Assembly: GCF_003337375.1 (NCBI RefSeq) | Contig: NZ_QPJD01000010.1 | Location: forward strand, 203,268 to 267,267 | Direction of reading: 5' to 3' | DNA from: Paenibacillus prosopidis | Lineage (GTDB): Bacteria > Bacillota > Bacilli > Paenibacillales > Paenibacillaceae | DNA: 64,000 nt | Made by a program: the position numbers and the translations under genes | Part shown: positions 1 through 8,440 of the stretch, one piece after another | Position numbering within the stretch: position 1 is the first letter of the stretch | Layout of the letters: the number at the start of each line of letters is the position of its first letter | Notes under the pieces: model-generated | Databases searched by the model: none | What the model was told of the DNA's origin: nothing | Seen by the model: only the letters and a program-made list of their open reading frames with translations

Positions 1-144
1 GCTCAAAATAAAGCACTGGGGACCGGTTAAATCATTGTCCAGCTTCTGTGAAATAAGTGATCCGAGCCGGCGATGGGTCGTTAGCATTGCTTTGTGGAAT
101 CGTTCCACGACATGCTCCGATGACGAGCCGGATTCCTGCTGCAT
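1..144 (-). CDS. MarR-family transcriptional regulator, N-terminal part (cut by window edge)
   Basis: Only the first 48 codons are present; the gene runs off the left edge. It starts with ATG at 144, preceded by an AGAGGTGA ribosome binding site. The peptide begins MQQESGSSSEHVVERF and contains LGSLISQKLDNDLTGPQCFI. This is the usual first helix plus the 'LTxxQ(f/w)xiL' entry into the winged helix of MarR regulators, small dimeric DNA-binding proteins that often repress themselves and respond to phenolics or oxidants. A consensus promoter lies just upstream on the same strand. The ligand and target cannot be told from this fragment. Confidence 0.7.
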   Translation of the reverse strand, partial: MQQESGSSSEHVVERFHKAMLTTHRRLGSLISQKLDNDLTGPQCFILS

Positions 145-192
145 ATTGTTCACCTCTTTATTATTTCATTGTTTAATAGTTAAAGTATTTAA

Positions 193-221
193 ATATTAAG
201 TCATATAATTTAATTTGTCAA
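193..221 (-). promoter_or_regulatory. Sigma-A type promoter of the marR-like gene
   Basis: Read on the minus strand this is TTGACA, a 17-bp spacer and TAATAT, about 50 bp upstream of the MarR start. The stretch 172-198 is AT-rich and loosely palindromic (TTAATA...TATTAA), a possible autoregulatory operator. Confidence 0.6.
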
Positions 222-253
222 GGCTACTGACGGCTCTTAGACATTCCGCTTTC

Positions 254-282
254 TTGAACCTTGTCCGATTTTGAGTTAAGAT
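254..282 (+). promoter_or_regulatory. Candidate promoter of glutamate racemase
   Basis: TTGAAC, 17-bp spacer, TAAGAT, about 70 bp before the gene. Each hexamer matches the sigma-A consensus at four of six positions, so this is a moderate candidate. Confidence 0.4.
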
Positions 283-355
283 GTAGGTACTTTTTTGTGC
301 TCGTATTCATATGCTATTCTGTCTCGATTCATTACACTTAGTTTAGGAAAGCGGT

Positions 356-1171
356 GTGTTTGTGCAGCAACCGATTGCGATACTAGATTCCGGCGTAGGC
401 GGCCTCACCGTTGCCAAAGAAGTGATGCGCCAACTGCCGCGAGAAAAAATTGTTTATTTTGGAGACACGGCCCGCACGCCTTACGGCCCGCGTTCTTCAG
501 ACGAGGTAGTTAAATTTACACGCGAAATTGTTGATTACTTAGTACAGTTTCGCCCAAAAATGATCGTTATAGCATGTAATACGGCAACTGCCGCTGCACT
601 CGAAGATATTCGTTCAAGAGTTGCCATTCCTGTCGTAGGCGTCATCAATCCGGGTGCAAGAGCGGCTATCGGGCGGACAGTTACTGGCTGTATCGGTGTC
701 ATCGGAACAGAGGGGACCATTAAGAGCGGCGCTTATGAGCAAGCCTTGCGAGAGCTTTCACCCCATGTGCTGGTGGTATCTGAAGCATGTCCGAAATTCG
801 TGCCGCTTGTGGAGATGGGTAATTTCCGTTCGCCTGAAACGTATGAGACGGTTCGCGGTTCAATCGGTCACTTGCACAGCTATCCAATGGATACGTTAAT
901 ACTTGGCTGTACACATTATCCATTTCTGACGGAAACCATATCCGAGGTGATGGGTCAGAGCGTCAAACTGATCAGCTCCGCGGACGAGACGGCACGTGAG
1001 ATAAGTACAATTTTGCAGGACAAACGAAAGCTCGCGCGTGGCGGTACCGTACCTGTGCATCATTTTTTTTGCAGTGGTGAATCGCGGGTGTTTAAAACGA
1101 TCGCCCAGCAATGGCTGGGTGAGCAAATCGAGCTTACGCCCGTCGTATGGCAAGTGCCGAATATAAGCTAA
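356..1171 (+). CDS. racE: Glutamate racemase
   Basis: Interconverts L- and D-glutamate in the cytoplasm to supply D-Glu for peptidoglycan. The 271-residue protein has the family's usual length. The two catalytic cysteines are visible in the paired motifs ACNTATA (about residue 74) and GCTHYP (about residue 185). The N-terminus IAILDSGVGGLTVAKE and the YFGDTARTPYG motif are diagnostic. The start is the GTG at 356, with a weak GGAAAG site upstream; the GTG at 362 is an alternative. It appears monocistronic, with its own promoter and a strong terminator at 1186. Called racE rather than murI because Bacillus-group organisms usually use that name. Confidence 0.95.
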   Translation: MFVQQPIAILDSGVGGLTVAKEVMRQLPREKIVYFGDTARTPYGPRSSDEVVKFTREIVDYLVQFRPKMIVIACNTATAAALEDIRSRVAIPVVGVINPGARAAIGRTVTGCIGVIGTEGTIKSGAYEQALRELSPHVLVVSEACPKFVPLVEMGNFRSPETYETVRGSIGHLHSYPMDTLILGCTHYPFLTETISEVMGQSVKLISSADETAREISTILQDKRKLARGGTVPVHHFFCSGESRVFKTIAQQWLGEQIELTPVVWQVPNIS

Positions 1172-1185
1172 ATGAAGAAGGAGTC

Positions 1186-1219
1186 GAAGCCTGCAGCCGC
1201 AGGCCCGGCTTCTTTTTTT
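1186..1219 (+). terminator. Rho-independent terminator of racE
   Basis: Stem GAAGCC/GGCTTC around a loop that contains a nested GCCTGC/GCAGGC hairpin, followed by seven T residues. Confidence 0.8.
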
Positions 1220-1293
1220 CGCTTGCTTCATAGGACAAGCGCAGTACCGCATAGCATGATAGGAACAAATTCGCGATATTGGAGGCGATCCTT

Positions 1294-2178
1294 ATGTATT
1301 CGGTGGAAACGTACGGCTATCTCGATTTGGTGGAAGGCTGCAGACAACTTACAGACAGATATCCGTTTCTTTCCGCTTATGTCATCGGAGAGAGCGTAAT
1401 GGGCAAGCCTCTACTTGCCCTGCGATGCGGCACCGGTCCGCGCAACATTCATATGAACGGCTCCTTTCACGCAAATGAGTGGATTACTTCTGCCTTGCTC
1501 ATGCGCTTTGTGGCGGATTTGTCGGCGGCATTCTGCAGCGGAGAGCGTATAAGCGGCCAACAGGTGGTAGAACTCTGCAATCGAGTAACCCTGTGGGCAG
1601 TCCCCATGGTCAACCCGGATGGAGTGGAGCTCGCGCAGCGCGGAACGTCACCGTCGCATCCATGGCATAGGCAGCTAATCGCATGGAACGGCGGCTCAGA
1701 CCAGTTCAGCGGCTGGAAGGCCAATATACGCGGCGTCGATTTAAATGACCAGTTCCCTGCTTTTTGGGAAGAGGAGTGCAAGCGCCGTGGATTAGCGGGC
1801 CCGGGTCCCCGTGACTATCCGGGCCCGTATCCGCTAAGCGAGCCCGAGGCGATTGCGATGGCCCGGTTTACAGAGACGATTGCGTTCGATGCTGTCTTGG
1901 CGCTTCATACGCAAGGGCGGGAAATTTACTGGAATTACCGTGATTACGAGCCGGCTGAAGCGGAGCAGCTGGCATGGAAGCTAGGACAAGTAAGCGGATA
2001 TAAGCCGGTAAAGCTGACAGGCAGCGATGCGGGCTATAAAGATTGGTTCATTCAGCAGTACAGAAGGCCTGGATTTACGGTTGAGGCAGGCTATGGCGAG
2101 AACCCGCTGCCGATGAGCAACTTTGACAGCATCTATGTGGAGCTGCAGCCTCTGCTGTTAGAGGCGCTTCGATTATGA
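1294..2178 (+). CDS. M14 family zinc carboxypeptidase, gamma-D-glutamyl-diamino acid endopeptidase-like
   Basis: Predicted zinc peptidase of about 294 residues. The M14 signature is clear: HANEW gives the HxxE zinc pair, VPMVNPDG follows, ALHTQG supplies the third zinc histidine, and FTVEAGYGENPLP carries the catalytic glutamate. Close relatives cut the gamma-D-Glu-meso-diaminopimelate bond of cell-wall peptides (ENP I, YqgT, MpaA types). No LysM or signal peptide is present, so a cytoplasmic role in muropeptide recycling is more likely than wall hydrolysis; that is inference. ATG 1294 is chosen because GGAGGCGATC sits 7-8 bases upstream; an in-frame TTG at 1279 lacks such a site. Its position after racE fits cell-wall metabolism. 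Confidence 0.85.
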   Translation: MYSVETYGYLDLVEGCRQLTDRYPFLSAYVIGESVMGKPLLALRCGTGPRNIHMNGSFHANEWITSALLMRFVADLSAAFCSGERISGQQVVELCNRVTLWAVPMVNPDGVELAQRGTSPSHPWHRQLIAWNGGSDQFSGWKANIRGVDLNDQFPAFWEEECKRRGLAGPGPRDYPGPYPLSEPEAIAMARFTETIAFDAVLALHTQGREIYWNYRDYEPAEAEQLAWKLGQVSGYKPVKLTGSDAGYKDWFIQQYRRPGFTVEAGYGENPLPMSNFDSIYVELQPLLLEALRL

Positions 2179-2238
2179 CTTGCAGCTGCCCTAATATGGT
2201 ATAATAAGTGGCAAAGGTCAGCAAAGGCGGGATTCCTG

Positions 2239-2478
2239 ATGCGTAAATTACTGTCGCTGCGCCACTGGCAGCGGACGTTTGTCCGTATTTTTCAATTGTT
2301 GAAGTCAAGAGACGTTTCACTTATAGACAAGCTGTTTTTTTCAGTGCCTGTGCTATTGTACTGGGTTTTGCCGGATGTGCTGCCGTTGCCTTTTTTACCG
2401 GTTGACGATATCGCTGTGACGATGTTCCTTGCGGATTGGTTTGCCCGTAGAATGGAGAGCAAGTATAATATGAAATAA
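2239..2478 (+). CDS. DUF1232 family small membrane protein
   Basis: A 79-residue protein with the family core VLPDVLPLPFLPVDDIAV, matching the 'PxDliPdxiPviGyiDD' pattern of DUF1232 (YkvA-like) proteins. A hydrophobic stretch (LFFSVPVLLYWVLPDVLPL) suggests membrane association. The family's biochemical role is unknown. It lies 60 bases after the M14 peptidase and 45 bases before the HesB-like gene, so the genes may share a transcript. Confidence 0.75.
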   Translation: MRKLLSLRHWQRTFVRIFQLLKSRDVSLIDKLFFSVPVLLYWVLPDVLPLPFLPVDDIAVTMFLADWFARRMESKYNMK

Positions 2479-2523
2479 CGATGATTGCCGCAAGGCATAC
2501 GAATAAGAGGAGCTGGATAAACA

Positions 2524-2826
2524 ATGAATTGCAAAATTTCTAAAAACGCCGCAAAGGTTATAAAAGCAGAATTGGACAAGCCGGAAAACGAAGGTAAAAT
2601 GCTTCGTGTTTACGTTACTCATTCCCATGGCGACCATGCCCATTACGGTATGGCGATTGATGTAGCGTCGGATAAGGACGAAATCGTATCGACGGACAAA
2701 GAAATTGATGTGATCCTGGAGAAAGACAATGAGTTTCTGGACGGCGTTCGCATCGATTATTTCTATGTGCCGGAAGAAGGCTTTGCAATTACGAATCCAA
2801 CCAAGGGCAACCACGGCGACCACTAG
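2524..2826 (+). CDS. HesB/IscA-like protein with histidines in place of the cysteines
   Basis: A 100-residue protein with the layout of the A-type (IscA/HesB) fold: KISKNAAKVIKAEL, then LRVYVT, a DGVRIDYFYVPEE stretch and a C-terminal NPTKGNHGDH. Authentic A-type carriers bind Fe-S clusters through three cysteines, one after the LRVxV strand and a CGC near the end. Here the first site reads THSHGDHAHYG and the last reads GNHGDH, and the protein has only one cysteine, near the N-terminus. It therefore probably binds a different metal, or binds one differently. RBS GAGGAGCTGG precedes the ATG. Function is not known. Confidence 0.7.
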   Translation: MNCKISKNAAKVIKAELDKPENEGKMLRVYVTHSHGDHAHYGMAIDVASDKDEIVSTDKEIDVILEKDNEFLDGVRIDYFYVPEEGFAITNPTKGNHGDH

Positions 2827-2863
2827 GATTCTTCTTCAGTAACCTTTGGGAATAGGACGTTGA

Positions 2864-3097
2864 ATGATGGCTAACGATATACGAGTTTGTGATAAATGCA
2901 AGCACATGAAGATGAAAACGATTGTGCCTAAGCTGCAGAAGCTGGTGCCCGATGCGGAAATTCGGGTCGGCTGCAAGTCATACTGCGGACCGTGCGCCCG
3001 CTACGCATTCATATTTGTAAATGGCCGTTACGTGAAGGCGGCAACCGAGGATGAAGCCATCGAGAAGGCTCTTCCTTATATAAAAAAGAAGAAATAA
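2864..3097 (+). CDS. DUF1450 (YuzB-like) small cysteine-rich protein
   Basis: A 77-residue cytoplasmic protein with the pattern CDKCKHM followed by GCKSYCGPCARYAFIFVNGRYV. These closely spaced cysteines resemble a metal or Fe-S site and match the DUF1450/YuzB family; no activity is established. Two adjacent ATG codons (2864 and 2867) are possible starts. It directly follows the HesB-like gene and ends before a hairpin terminator, so the pair may form a small metal-related unit. Confidence 0.75.
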   Translation: MMANDIRVCDKCKHMKMKTIVPKLQKLVPDAEIRVGCKSYCGPCARYAFIFVNGRYVKAATEDEAIEKALPYIKKKK

Positions 3098-3125
3098 CGA
3101 TTTACATAATTGGAATACTCACAAC

Positions 3126-3160
3126 AAGACCCAACGAAAACAGCATTCGTTGGGTCTTTG
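3126..3160 (+). terminator. Hairpin terminator after DUF1450 gene
   Basis: Perfect 13-bp stem AAGACCCAACGAA/TTCGTTGGGTCTT with a short loop. The T-tract is short. Confidence 0.65.
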
Positions 3161-3251
3161 TATGCGATTGAGAGGATCATGGTCGTCGGGTCTTTCGTTT
3201 GTCATCAAGCGATGTAGTACCTGCGAATGAAGGAGGATAGCAATTGGTTAA

Positions 3252-4703
3252 ATGAAGCCTATTCATTATTATATATTTGGTTTGGCAACTGCACTCGTGT
3301 GTTTGATTGCCGCAGAGCTCATATGGTTGCCGGCTCCGCTTCAGACTGGCGGAGGCGTGCAATGGATTGAGATGATCGATCGCTTGTTCTATGTGCTCGC
3401 GCTAGTTCCTCTTAGTTGGCTGGCCGGAGCATGGCTTGGCTACATGAAGCATCGGAAAGCCCGGCGGTTAAACGGAACGGGTTTGATTTCACATTCACGA
3501 GCGGCGAAGGCGCTGTCCGGTTTGCTGCAGCTGCTCCGACTTGTTATTTGCGCTCTAGCTCTAGCAGGAGCGGGTTTTGTATTATTTGCTTCAGAGAAGC
3601 CGCTTCTCGTACTGTTTTTTGTTGTTGCACCTGTTCCATTTATTTTCGTGGATATGCTGCTAAGCGAGGCGTTGGCTGCACCGCATGACACGGGTGGTAC
3701 AGCGGGGCGCCGGCGACTTTTGATAATGCCGAAGCGAAGCGGCACCGTATTTCTTGTCACCGCTGTTATGCTCTTGCTTCTCCTTTTGCCGACAGGCTAT
3801 GAGGTCACTTATCCCGGCATGACGCTCAATATGAATCGCTATGCGCACGTAGAAGGCGGAGAGAGCGGCGGTACGATTAATGGAGTGTTAGTGTTCGATA
3901 GGCCGGCGGTGCCCGCAGATTGGTTATATGCGCGGATACTGCCACTGTATTCGTTCGAGAAAATACCGGATGACGAACCGCCGCTGACGGAATCATACAC
4001 TCAGGTCGTCATGATGAAAACAGATGCGAATAGCATTGCTGCTGCTGTTGCAATGCAGAAGTCGGGAGTTGGCGGAGGGGTAACGGCCGACGGTGTACGG
4101 GTTATTGCGGTAGTGAAGGATAGTCCGGCAGAGCAGCTTCTGAAGGCTGGCGATATTATTGATAAATTGGATGGCCACGTTGTGAAAACCATAAATGAAA
4201 TGACCTCTTATATGGGCGAATCAGTCAAGCCCGGCCAGGTTTTGTCCGTTACACTACGGAGGAACGGTACCGAAACCCAGGTAGAGGTACCAACGAAGGC
4301 TTCTGCCGATGCGCCGGAGAGGGCCGTATTCGGCATCTCGGTTCAGACGGAGCTGCAATTGGATATACCTCGCAGCGTTAATTATAACCGCTATATGGCG
4401 CATATCGGGGGACCGTCGCATGGTGCTATGCTAACATTGGCGCTCATTGATCAGCTGACGCCGGGCGGTGTGACTAAGGGGATACAGGTGGCGGGAACGG
4501 GGACCATTGAAGCAGACGGCTCCATTGGTCTCGTCGGGGGTATCCCGCAGAAGGCCTATGCGGTCAGCAGGACCGATGCCGATGTTTTCTTCGTCCCCGC
4601 GGTATCAGAGCAGGAAGCCCGGGGTGCTGCTCCTGATTTAAACATCGTGCCGGTAAAAACAATTGACGATGTTCTTGGCTGGTTAGCGCAGAACGGAAAA
4701 TAA
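3252..4703 (+). CDS. PDZ and Lon-like (S16) membrane protease, YlbL-related
   Basis: A 483-residue protein. Several hydrophobic segments cover roughly residues 1-180. A PDZ-like region follows at about 265-360 (VKDSPAEQLLKAGDIIDKLDG). The C-terminal Lon protease domain keeps the serine box GGPSHGAMLTLALID and the lysine box GGIPQKAYAV, the Ser-Lys dyad of S16 peptidases. B. subtilis YlbL is about 340 residues with a single N-terminal helix, so this version carries a larger membrane part. The domain order implies a membrane-anchored protease acting outside the membrane. A GGAGG lies about 15 bases before the ATG, slightly far. Confidence 0.8.
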   Translation: MKPIHYYIFGLATALVCLIAAELIWLPAPLQTGGGVQWIEMIDRLFYVLALVPLSWLAGAWLGYMKHRKARRLNGTGLISHSRAAKALSGLLQLLRLVICALALAGAGFVLFASEKPLLVLFFVVAPVPFIFVDMLLSEALAAPHDTGGTAGRRRLLIMPKRSGTVFLVTAVMLLLLLLPTGYEVTYPGMTLNMNRYAHVEGGESGGTINGVLVFDRPAVPADWLYARILPLYSFEKIPDDEPPLTESYTQVVMMKTDANSIAAAVAMQKSGVGGGVTADGVRVIAVVKDSPAEQLLKAGDIIDKLDGHVVKTINEMTSYMGESVKPGQVLSVTLRRNGTETQVEVPTKASADAPERAVFGISVQTELQLDIPRSVNYNRYMAHIGGPSHGAMLTLALIDQLTPGGVTKGIQVAGTGTIEADGSIGLVGGIPQKAYAVSRTDADVFFVPAVSEQEARGAAPDLNIVPVKTIDDVLGWLAQNGK

Positions 4704-4711
4704 GCTGCGAT

Positions 4712-5062
4712 AGGGGCTGTCTCAAAAGGTACTAAGACCTGAGAGACAACCCCTATTTACGTATATAAGCTGACATTAGTGTGTGTAAGAATCGAAATGG
4801 ATTCATGACTAGCGTACAAGGACATCAAATCCGTTATTTGCTGCAAAACAGTTATTTTAGGTGCATTCTCAGGCGTATAGCGGATCCAATGTCCGTACGA
4901 TTCGCATTTCAAGCCTCTTTTACATAATTAACGGATCTTATGTCCGCATCCGTTCAAGCTAGCGGAACCCTAATCCACGCAACTCACTTGGCCATAACTT
5001 GCACAAGATAGCAGAAATAGACAAAATCAGAAAAAGTGAGCCTACTAACTTTTAAGACAGCC
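4712..5062. repeat. Non-coding inverted-repeat-bounded block (MITE-like) with three internal motif copies
   Basis: The 361-base gap between the protease and the LTA synthase has no plausible gene. The left end GGCTGTCTCAAAAG (4715-4728) is repeated inverted at the right end, CTTTTAAGACAGCC (5049-5062), with one mismatch. The left end also folds on itself: AGGGGCTGTCTC pairs with GAGACAACCCCT up to 4754 and could act as a terminator. Inside are three related motifs: GGACATCAAATCCG (4820), CGGATCCAATGTCCG (4881) and CGGATCTTATGTCCG (4932). The last two are inverted relative to the first. This looks like a small non-autonomous element or a genome-wide intergenic repeat. Confidence 0.5.
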
Positions 5063-5064
5063 AC

Positions 5065-7125
5065 TTATTGCCGGGCAGCCGTTTGGACGGCGCTTCTGTC
5101 TTTGCTTTTGACATCGACGCGTGCTTCCGTGGAGGCTTGCTCCTTAAAGTATTCGATGAGATTGTTCATCACGATTTGATCGGAGATAAGCAGTTCAGTA
5201 CGCGTTTCTTCAATTGTACCGATGCAAGCATTCATATCGACAGCTGTATTAGCGGCGATATTCCAGCACTTGCCGTTCTCGGCGATCCCGTCGCTGGAAG
5301 GCATATAATAGACGGTGCCGTCTGTCCATGCGCCGCCCCGCAGAACGACCTTTTTGCCGTCAAGCGGCTGTTCGGTCAATAGCGGAGTACCGATTAAATA
5401 TTGATCGGCCGTGGAAATGCCAAGCAAATGCAGGATTGTCGGCGTTACATCGAGCTGCCCGCCCACATTCGTATACGTGTCTGTATGCTCATCATTCGGC
5501 AAATGCACGAGCAGAGGGACCTGCTTTAGAATCATTTCCCGCTGCAGCTCATTTAGAGGCTCGCCGAGAAATGTCTCAAACATCTTCCAGTCCTTAATCG
5601 AATTGTCATGGTCACCGTACATGATGAAAATCGTATCGTCCCAAAGGCCTTCTGCTTTCATCCGTTCGACCAGCTCGCCGAGAGCGGCATCGACATAATG
5701 AATGGACTGCAAATAGTCACCCATTATTGTGCCGTTAAGCTTACCGACGTTAAGCTTTTTCTCCGTATCCGGCATCGTGTACGGATGATGGCTCGAGAGT
5801 GTTATAAGAAACGAGTAGAACGGCTGCTGCTGATCCGAAATGACGTCCAGCGATTGCTTGAAGAACGATTTGTCCCCCAGCGCCCAGCCGACCTTCTCAT
5901 CCAAATTAAAATGCTTCAAGCTGTAAAATTTATCGTACTTCATATTGTGATACATCGTATTCCGATTCCAAAAGCCGCCTTCATAGGAGTGGAATACGGT
6001 TGTCGAATAATCGTTTTTCTTCAGCGTTTCAGGTAAACAGTCGAATTCGTTGGCAGCGTACTGGATAAACACGGCACCGTTCGTTACAGGCTGCATCGAG
6101 CAGTTGGCCGATAAATCAGCATCCGCTGTTCTGCCTTGTGCCGTCTGGTGATAAAACTGACTGAAGTACGCACTTTCTTGAATAAGCTTGTTCAAATGAG
6201 GCGTAACTTCTTGACCGCCGACGGATTTGCCTATCATAAAGTTTTGAAACGCCTCAGCTTGTACCATAAGGACGTTCTTTCCCTCATACGCGCCAAAAAG
6301 CGGATCCTGCTCCATAGCTCCCCGAAGGTCACCGCGCGCTTTCATCCATGCCCTGGCTTCCGCCGATTGCTCAGCCGTTACCGTTTCTGCATCCAGCCAA
6401 TTTTGTTTCAAATAGCGAAAAACATCATAGCCGTGAAAGCCAAGCGCGCCCGTTACATTATATATGGATAAGTTCCACCATGCACCGACGAAAATACCGT
6501 GAGCCCACGTACGCTTTGCTTCATTGACATGATTGAAAACCAGCGTCGTACCGGTGACGAAAATAACAGCGCTCAGCGCGATACGTACGATTGCTTTACG
6601 CCACAACGGAGCAGTGCGGCGCGATGGGCTGCGACTATTGCGTATATCTCCGCGTCCCCGCCAAATCACATAAACCGCAAAGGGAATAATGATCAGCCAG
6701 TCAAAGAAAAAAATGAAATCTTTCACCCGCAGCAGCGTTCCGATGCTGCCGCCAAGGGAATCAACTTGGCTTAACTGCAGCAGCACAGGTACCGATATTA
6801 AATCTTGAAAGTAACGATAATAAATCAGATCGGCAAATAAAACAAAGGAGAGTATCACATTAAGGACGATGAGAGCAATAATTCGTCCCCGTGCAGGCAA
6901 CCAAATAGTCCAACAGACAACGAGAAGGACCGCTCCAAGTTCAATCTGAGCGTCTATGTTATTCATAGACATTTGGTTCATTTCAAGAAATTTTGAAAAC
7001 AAATAAAGCTTGGCCATCATTACGATGATAAACATGAGCAAGTCGACAGCTTTAAGCCGCTCCAGACCAATTAAGAGCATGCTCATACCGCGACGCGCCG
7101 TACTCTTTTGAGTAGGTAACAACAT
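5065..7125 (-). CDS. LTA synthase family sulfatase (polyglycerolphosphate polymerase-like)
   Basis: A 686-residue polytopic protein with about five N-terminal membrane helices (residues 20-200) and a large extracellular sulfatase-fold domain. Catalytic elements of LtaS-type enzymes are present: a glutamate in MVQAEAFQNF (about 291), the nucleophile threonine in QGRTADADL (about 333) and the metal-binding YGDHDNSIKDW. Such enzymes transfer glycerol phosphate from phosphatidylglycerol to build or prime lipoteichoic acid on the outer face of the membrane. Paralogues differ in role (synthase, primase, stress), so a gene symbol is withheld. It follows the THUMP methyltransferase by 24 bases on the same strand and ends two bases from the repeat block. 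Confidence 0.9.
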   Translation of the reverse strand: MLLPTQKSTARRGMSMLLIGLERLKAVDLLMFIIVMMAKLYLFSKFLEMNQMSMNNIDAQIELGAVLLVVCWTIWLPARGRIIALIVLNVILSFVLFADLIYYRYFQDLISVPVLLQLSQVDSLGGSIGTLLRVKDFIFFFDWLIIIPFAVYVIWRGRGDIRNSRSPSRRTAPLWRKAIVRIALSAVIFVTGTTLVFNHVNEAKRTWAHGIFVGAWWNLSIYNVTGALGFHGYDVFRYLKQNWLDAETVTAEQSAEARAWMKARGDLRGAMEQDPLFGAYEGKNVLMVQAEAFQNFMIGKSVGGQEVTPHLNKLIQESAYFSQFYHQTAQGRTADADLSANCSMQPVTNGAVFIQYAANEFDCLPETLKKNDYSTTVFHSYEGGFWNRNTMYHNMKYDKFYSLKHFNLDEKVGWALGDKSFFKQSLDVISDQQQPFYSFLITLSSHHPYTMPDTEKKLNVGKLNGTIMGDYLQSIHYVDAALGELVERMKAEGLWDDTIFIMYGDHDNSIKDWKMFETFLGEPLNELQREMILKQVPLLVHLPNDEHTDTYTNVGGQLDVTPTILHLLGISTADQYLIGTPLLTEQPLDGKKVVLRGGAWTDGTVYYMPSSDGIAENGKCWNIAANTAVDMNACIGTIEETRTELLISDQIVMNNLIEYFKEQASTEARVDVKSKDRSAVQTAARQ

Positions 7126-7149
7126 AAGCTTAGTGTCCTTTCTTACGTG

Positions 7150-8295
7150 TTAATCCCGTTTCCCGCGAGGCGGCAGGGGGCCGAAAAATTGATAGTAATT
7201 ACATTCGATGCGGCCGTTAAACAGCTTGCGCTTCTTGTCGGCAGGACGTCCGAAATAATGCTCGACCGTCGTAGCCGGACTGATTGCAAAAAATGACCAT
7301 GTCGGGTAATGGAGCGCGGTCAAGCCAAATTGGCGCAAAGCGGCTTCCGCTTCACTGTCGTCACCGAGACGTTCGCCGTAAGGAGGATTTGTAATCATTA
7401 CGCCGTAGTCGCCCTGAGGCTTAACTTTTGCGACCGGTTGCACGGATAACTTAATATCTTTGCCGAAGCCTGCTTTCTTAATGGCAGCCTCGGCGATTTC
7501 GATAGCATTCGGATCAATATCCGACCCGGCGATTTGCAAAGGTATATCATCCTTAACTAAATCGAAAGCTTCATCGCGCGCTTCATCCCAGAGCTCGTCC
7601 GGGATAAGCGGCCAGCCTTCGCTATTAAAGCTGCGGCGCAGTCCCGGCGCAATGTTCCAGCCAATCATAGCAGCTTCTATGAGGATCGTCCCCGAACCGC
7701 AAAACGGATCGTAAAGCGGCCGTTCCGGACTCCAGCGGCTTAGTTGAACGAGTGCAGCCGCCATCGTTTCACGGATAGGCGCTTCCGTTGCTGCTTTACG
7801 ATAGCCCCGTTTATGCAAACCGGCACCGGTCGTATCGAGCGTGAGCATCGCCCGGTCATTCATAAGCGTTACTTCAATTACGTAACGTCCGCCGTCCTCA
7901 GGAAACCACTCCGTTCCGTAGCGTTCCTTCATTTTTTCTACAACTGCTTTTTTGACAATACTTTGGCAGGCCGGAACACTTGTGAGCTGCGATTTTTGCG
8001 AGCGGCCGTCAACAGGGAACTCCCCGTCTTCCGGAATCCAGGTCGGCCAATCCAGCGCTTTCGTTCCTTCAAACAGCTCTTCAAAAGTAGTAGCAGGAAA
8101 TTCCCCCATTTTGATAAGAATTCTACCCGCTGTGCGCAACCATAGGTTGGTACGGCAAATATCGATAGGCCCGCCTGTAAAATTAACGCGACCGTTTTCC
8201 ACTTGCAGGTCGGTATAGCCCAAATCCTTCAGCTCACGTGCCACAACCGCTTCTAATCCCATCGGTGCGGTTGCAATTAGCTGTAACTTTTCCAT
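7150..8295 (-). CDS. THUMP-domain class I rRNA guanine-N2 methyltransferase, RlmL/YpsC-like
   Basis: About 381 residues. The N-terminal third is a THUMP/ferredoxin-like RNA-binding region starting LQLIATAPMGLEAVVARELKDLGY. The C-terminal Rossmann methyltransferase has DPFCGSGTILIEAA (S-adenosylmethionine loop) and the catalytic TNPPYGERLG motif (NPPY, N-methyltransferase type). Relatives make m2G in 23S rRNA. The start is placed at the ATG at 8295, since AGAGAG lies just upstream and homologues begin at this point; an ATG six codons earlier (8313) is possible. Probably cotranscribed with the downstream LTA synthase gene. Confidence 0.85.
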   Translation of the reverse strand: MEKLQLIATAPMGLEAVVARELKDLGYTDLQVENGRVNFTGGPIDICRTNLWLRTAGRILIKMGEFPATTFEELFEGTKALDWPTWIPEDGEFPVDGRSQKSQLTSVPACQSIVKKAVVEKMKERYGTEWFPEDGGRYVIEVTLMNDRAMLTLDTTGAGLHKRGYRKAATEAPIRETMAAALVQLSRWSPERPLYDPFCGSGTILIEAAMIGWNIAPGLRRSFNSEGWPLIPDELWDEARDEAFDLVKDDIPLQIAGSDIDPNAIEIAEAAIKKAGFGKDIKLSVQPVAKVKPQGDYGVMITNPPYGERLGDDSEAEAALRQFGLTALHYPTWSFFAISPATTVEHYFGRPADKKRKLFNGRIECNYYQFFGPLPPRGKRD

Positions 8296-8405
8296 TTTAC
8301 ACTCTCTCTTCATTTATAATTAGCGGCAGCAAGACCGCATAGGAAGCTTAAGCTTGTAACCTCACGAACAAAAACTTACAATCAAGTATAGGACAAATCA
8401 GGTTG

Positions 8406-8424
8406 TTTTTACAAATTGTAAAAA
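8406..8424. promoter_or_regulatory. Perfect 19-bp palindrome before the O-methyltransferase RBS
   Basis: TTTTTACAA, one central A, TTGTAAAAA, ending two bases before the GGAGAGAG ribosome binding site. It is an operator candidate or an RNA hairpin near the ribosome site in the divergent gap 8296-8440. Confidence 0.35.
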
Positions 8425-8440
8425 TGGAGAGAGAAAAATA

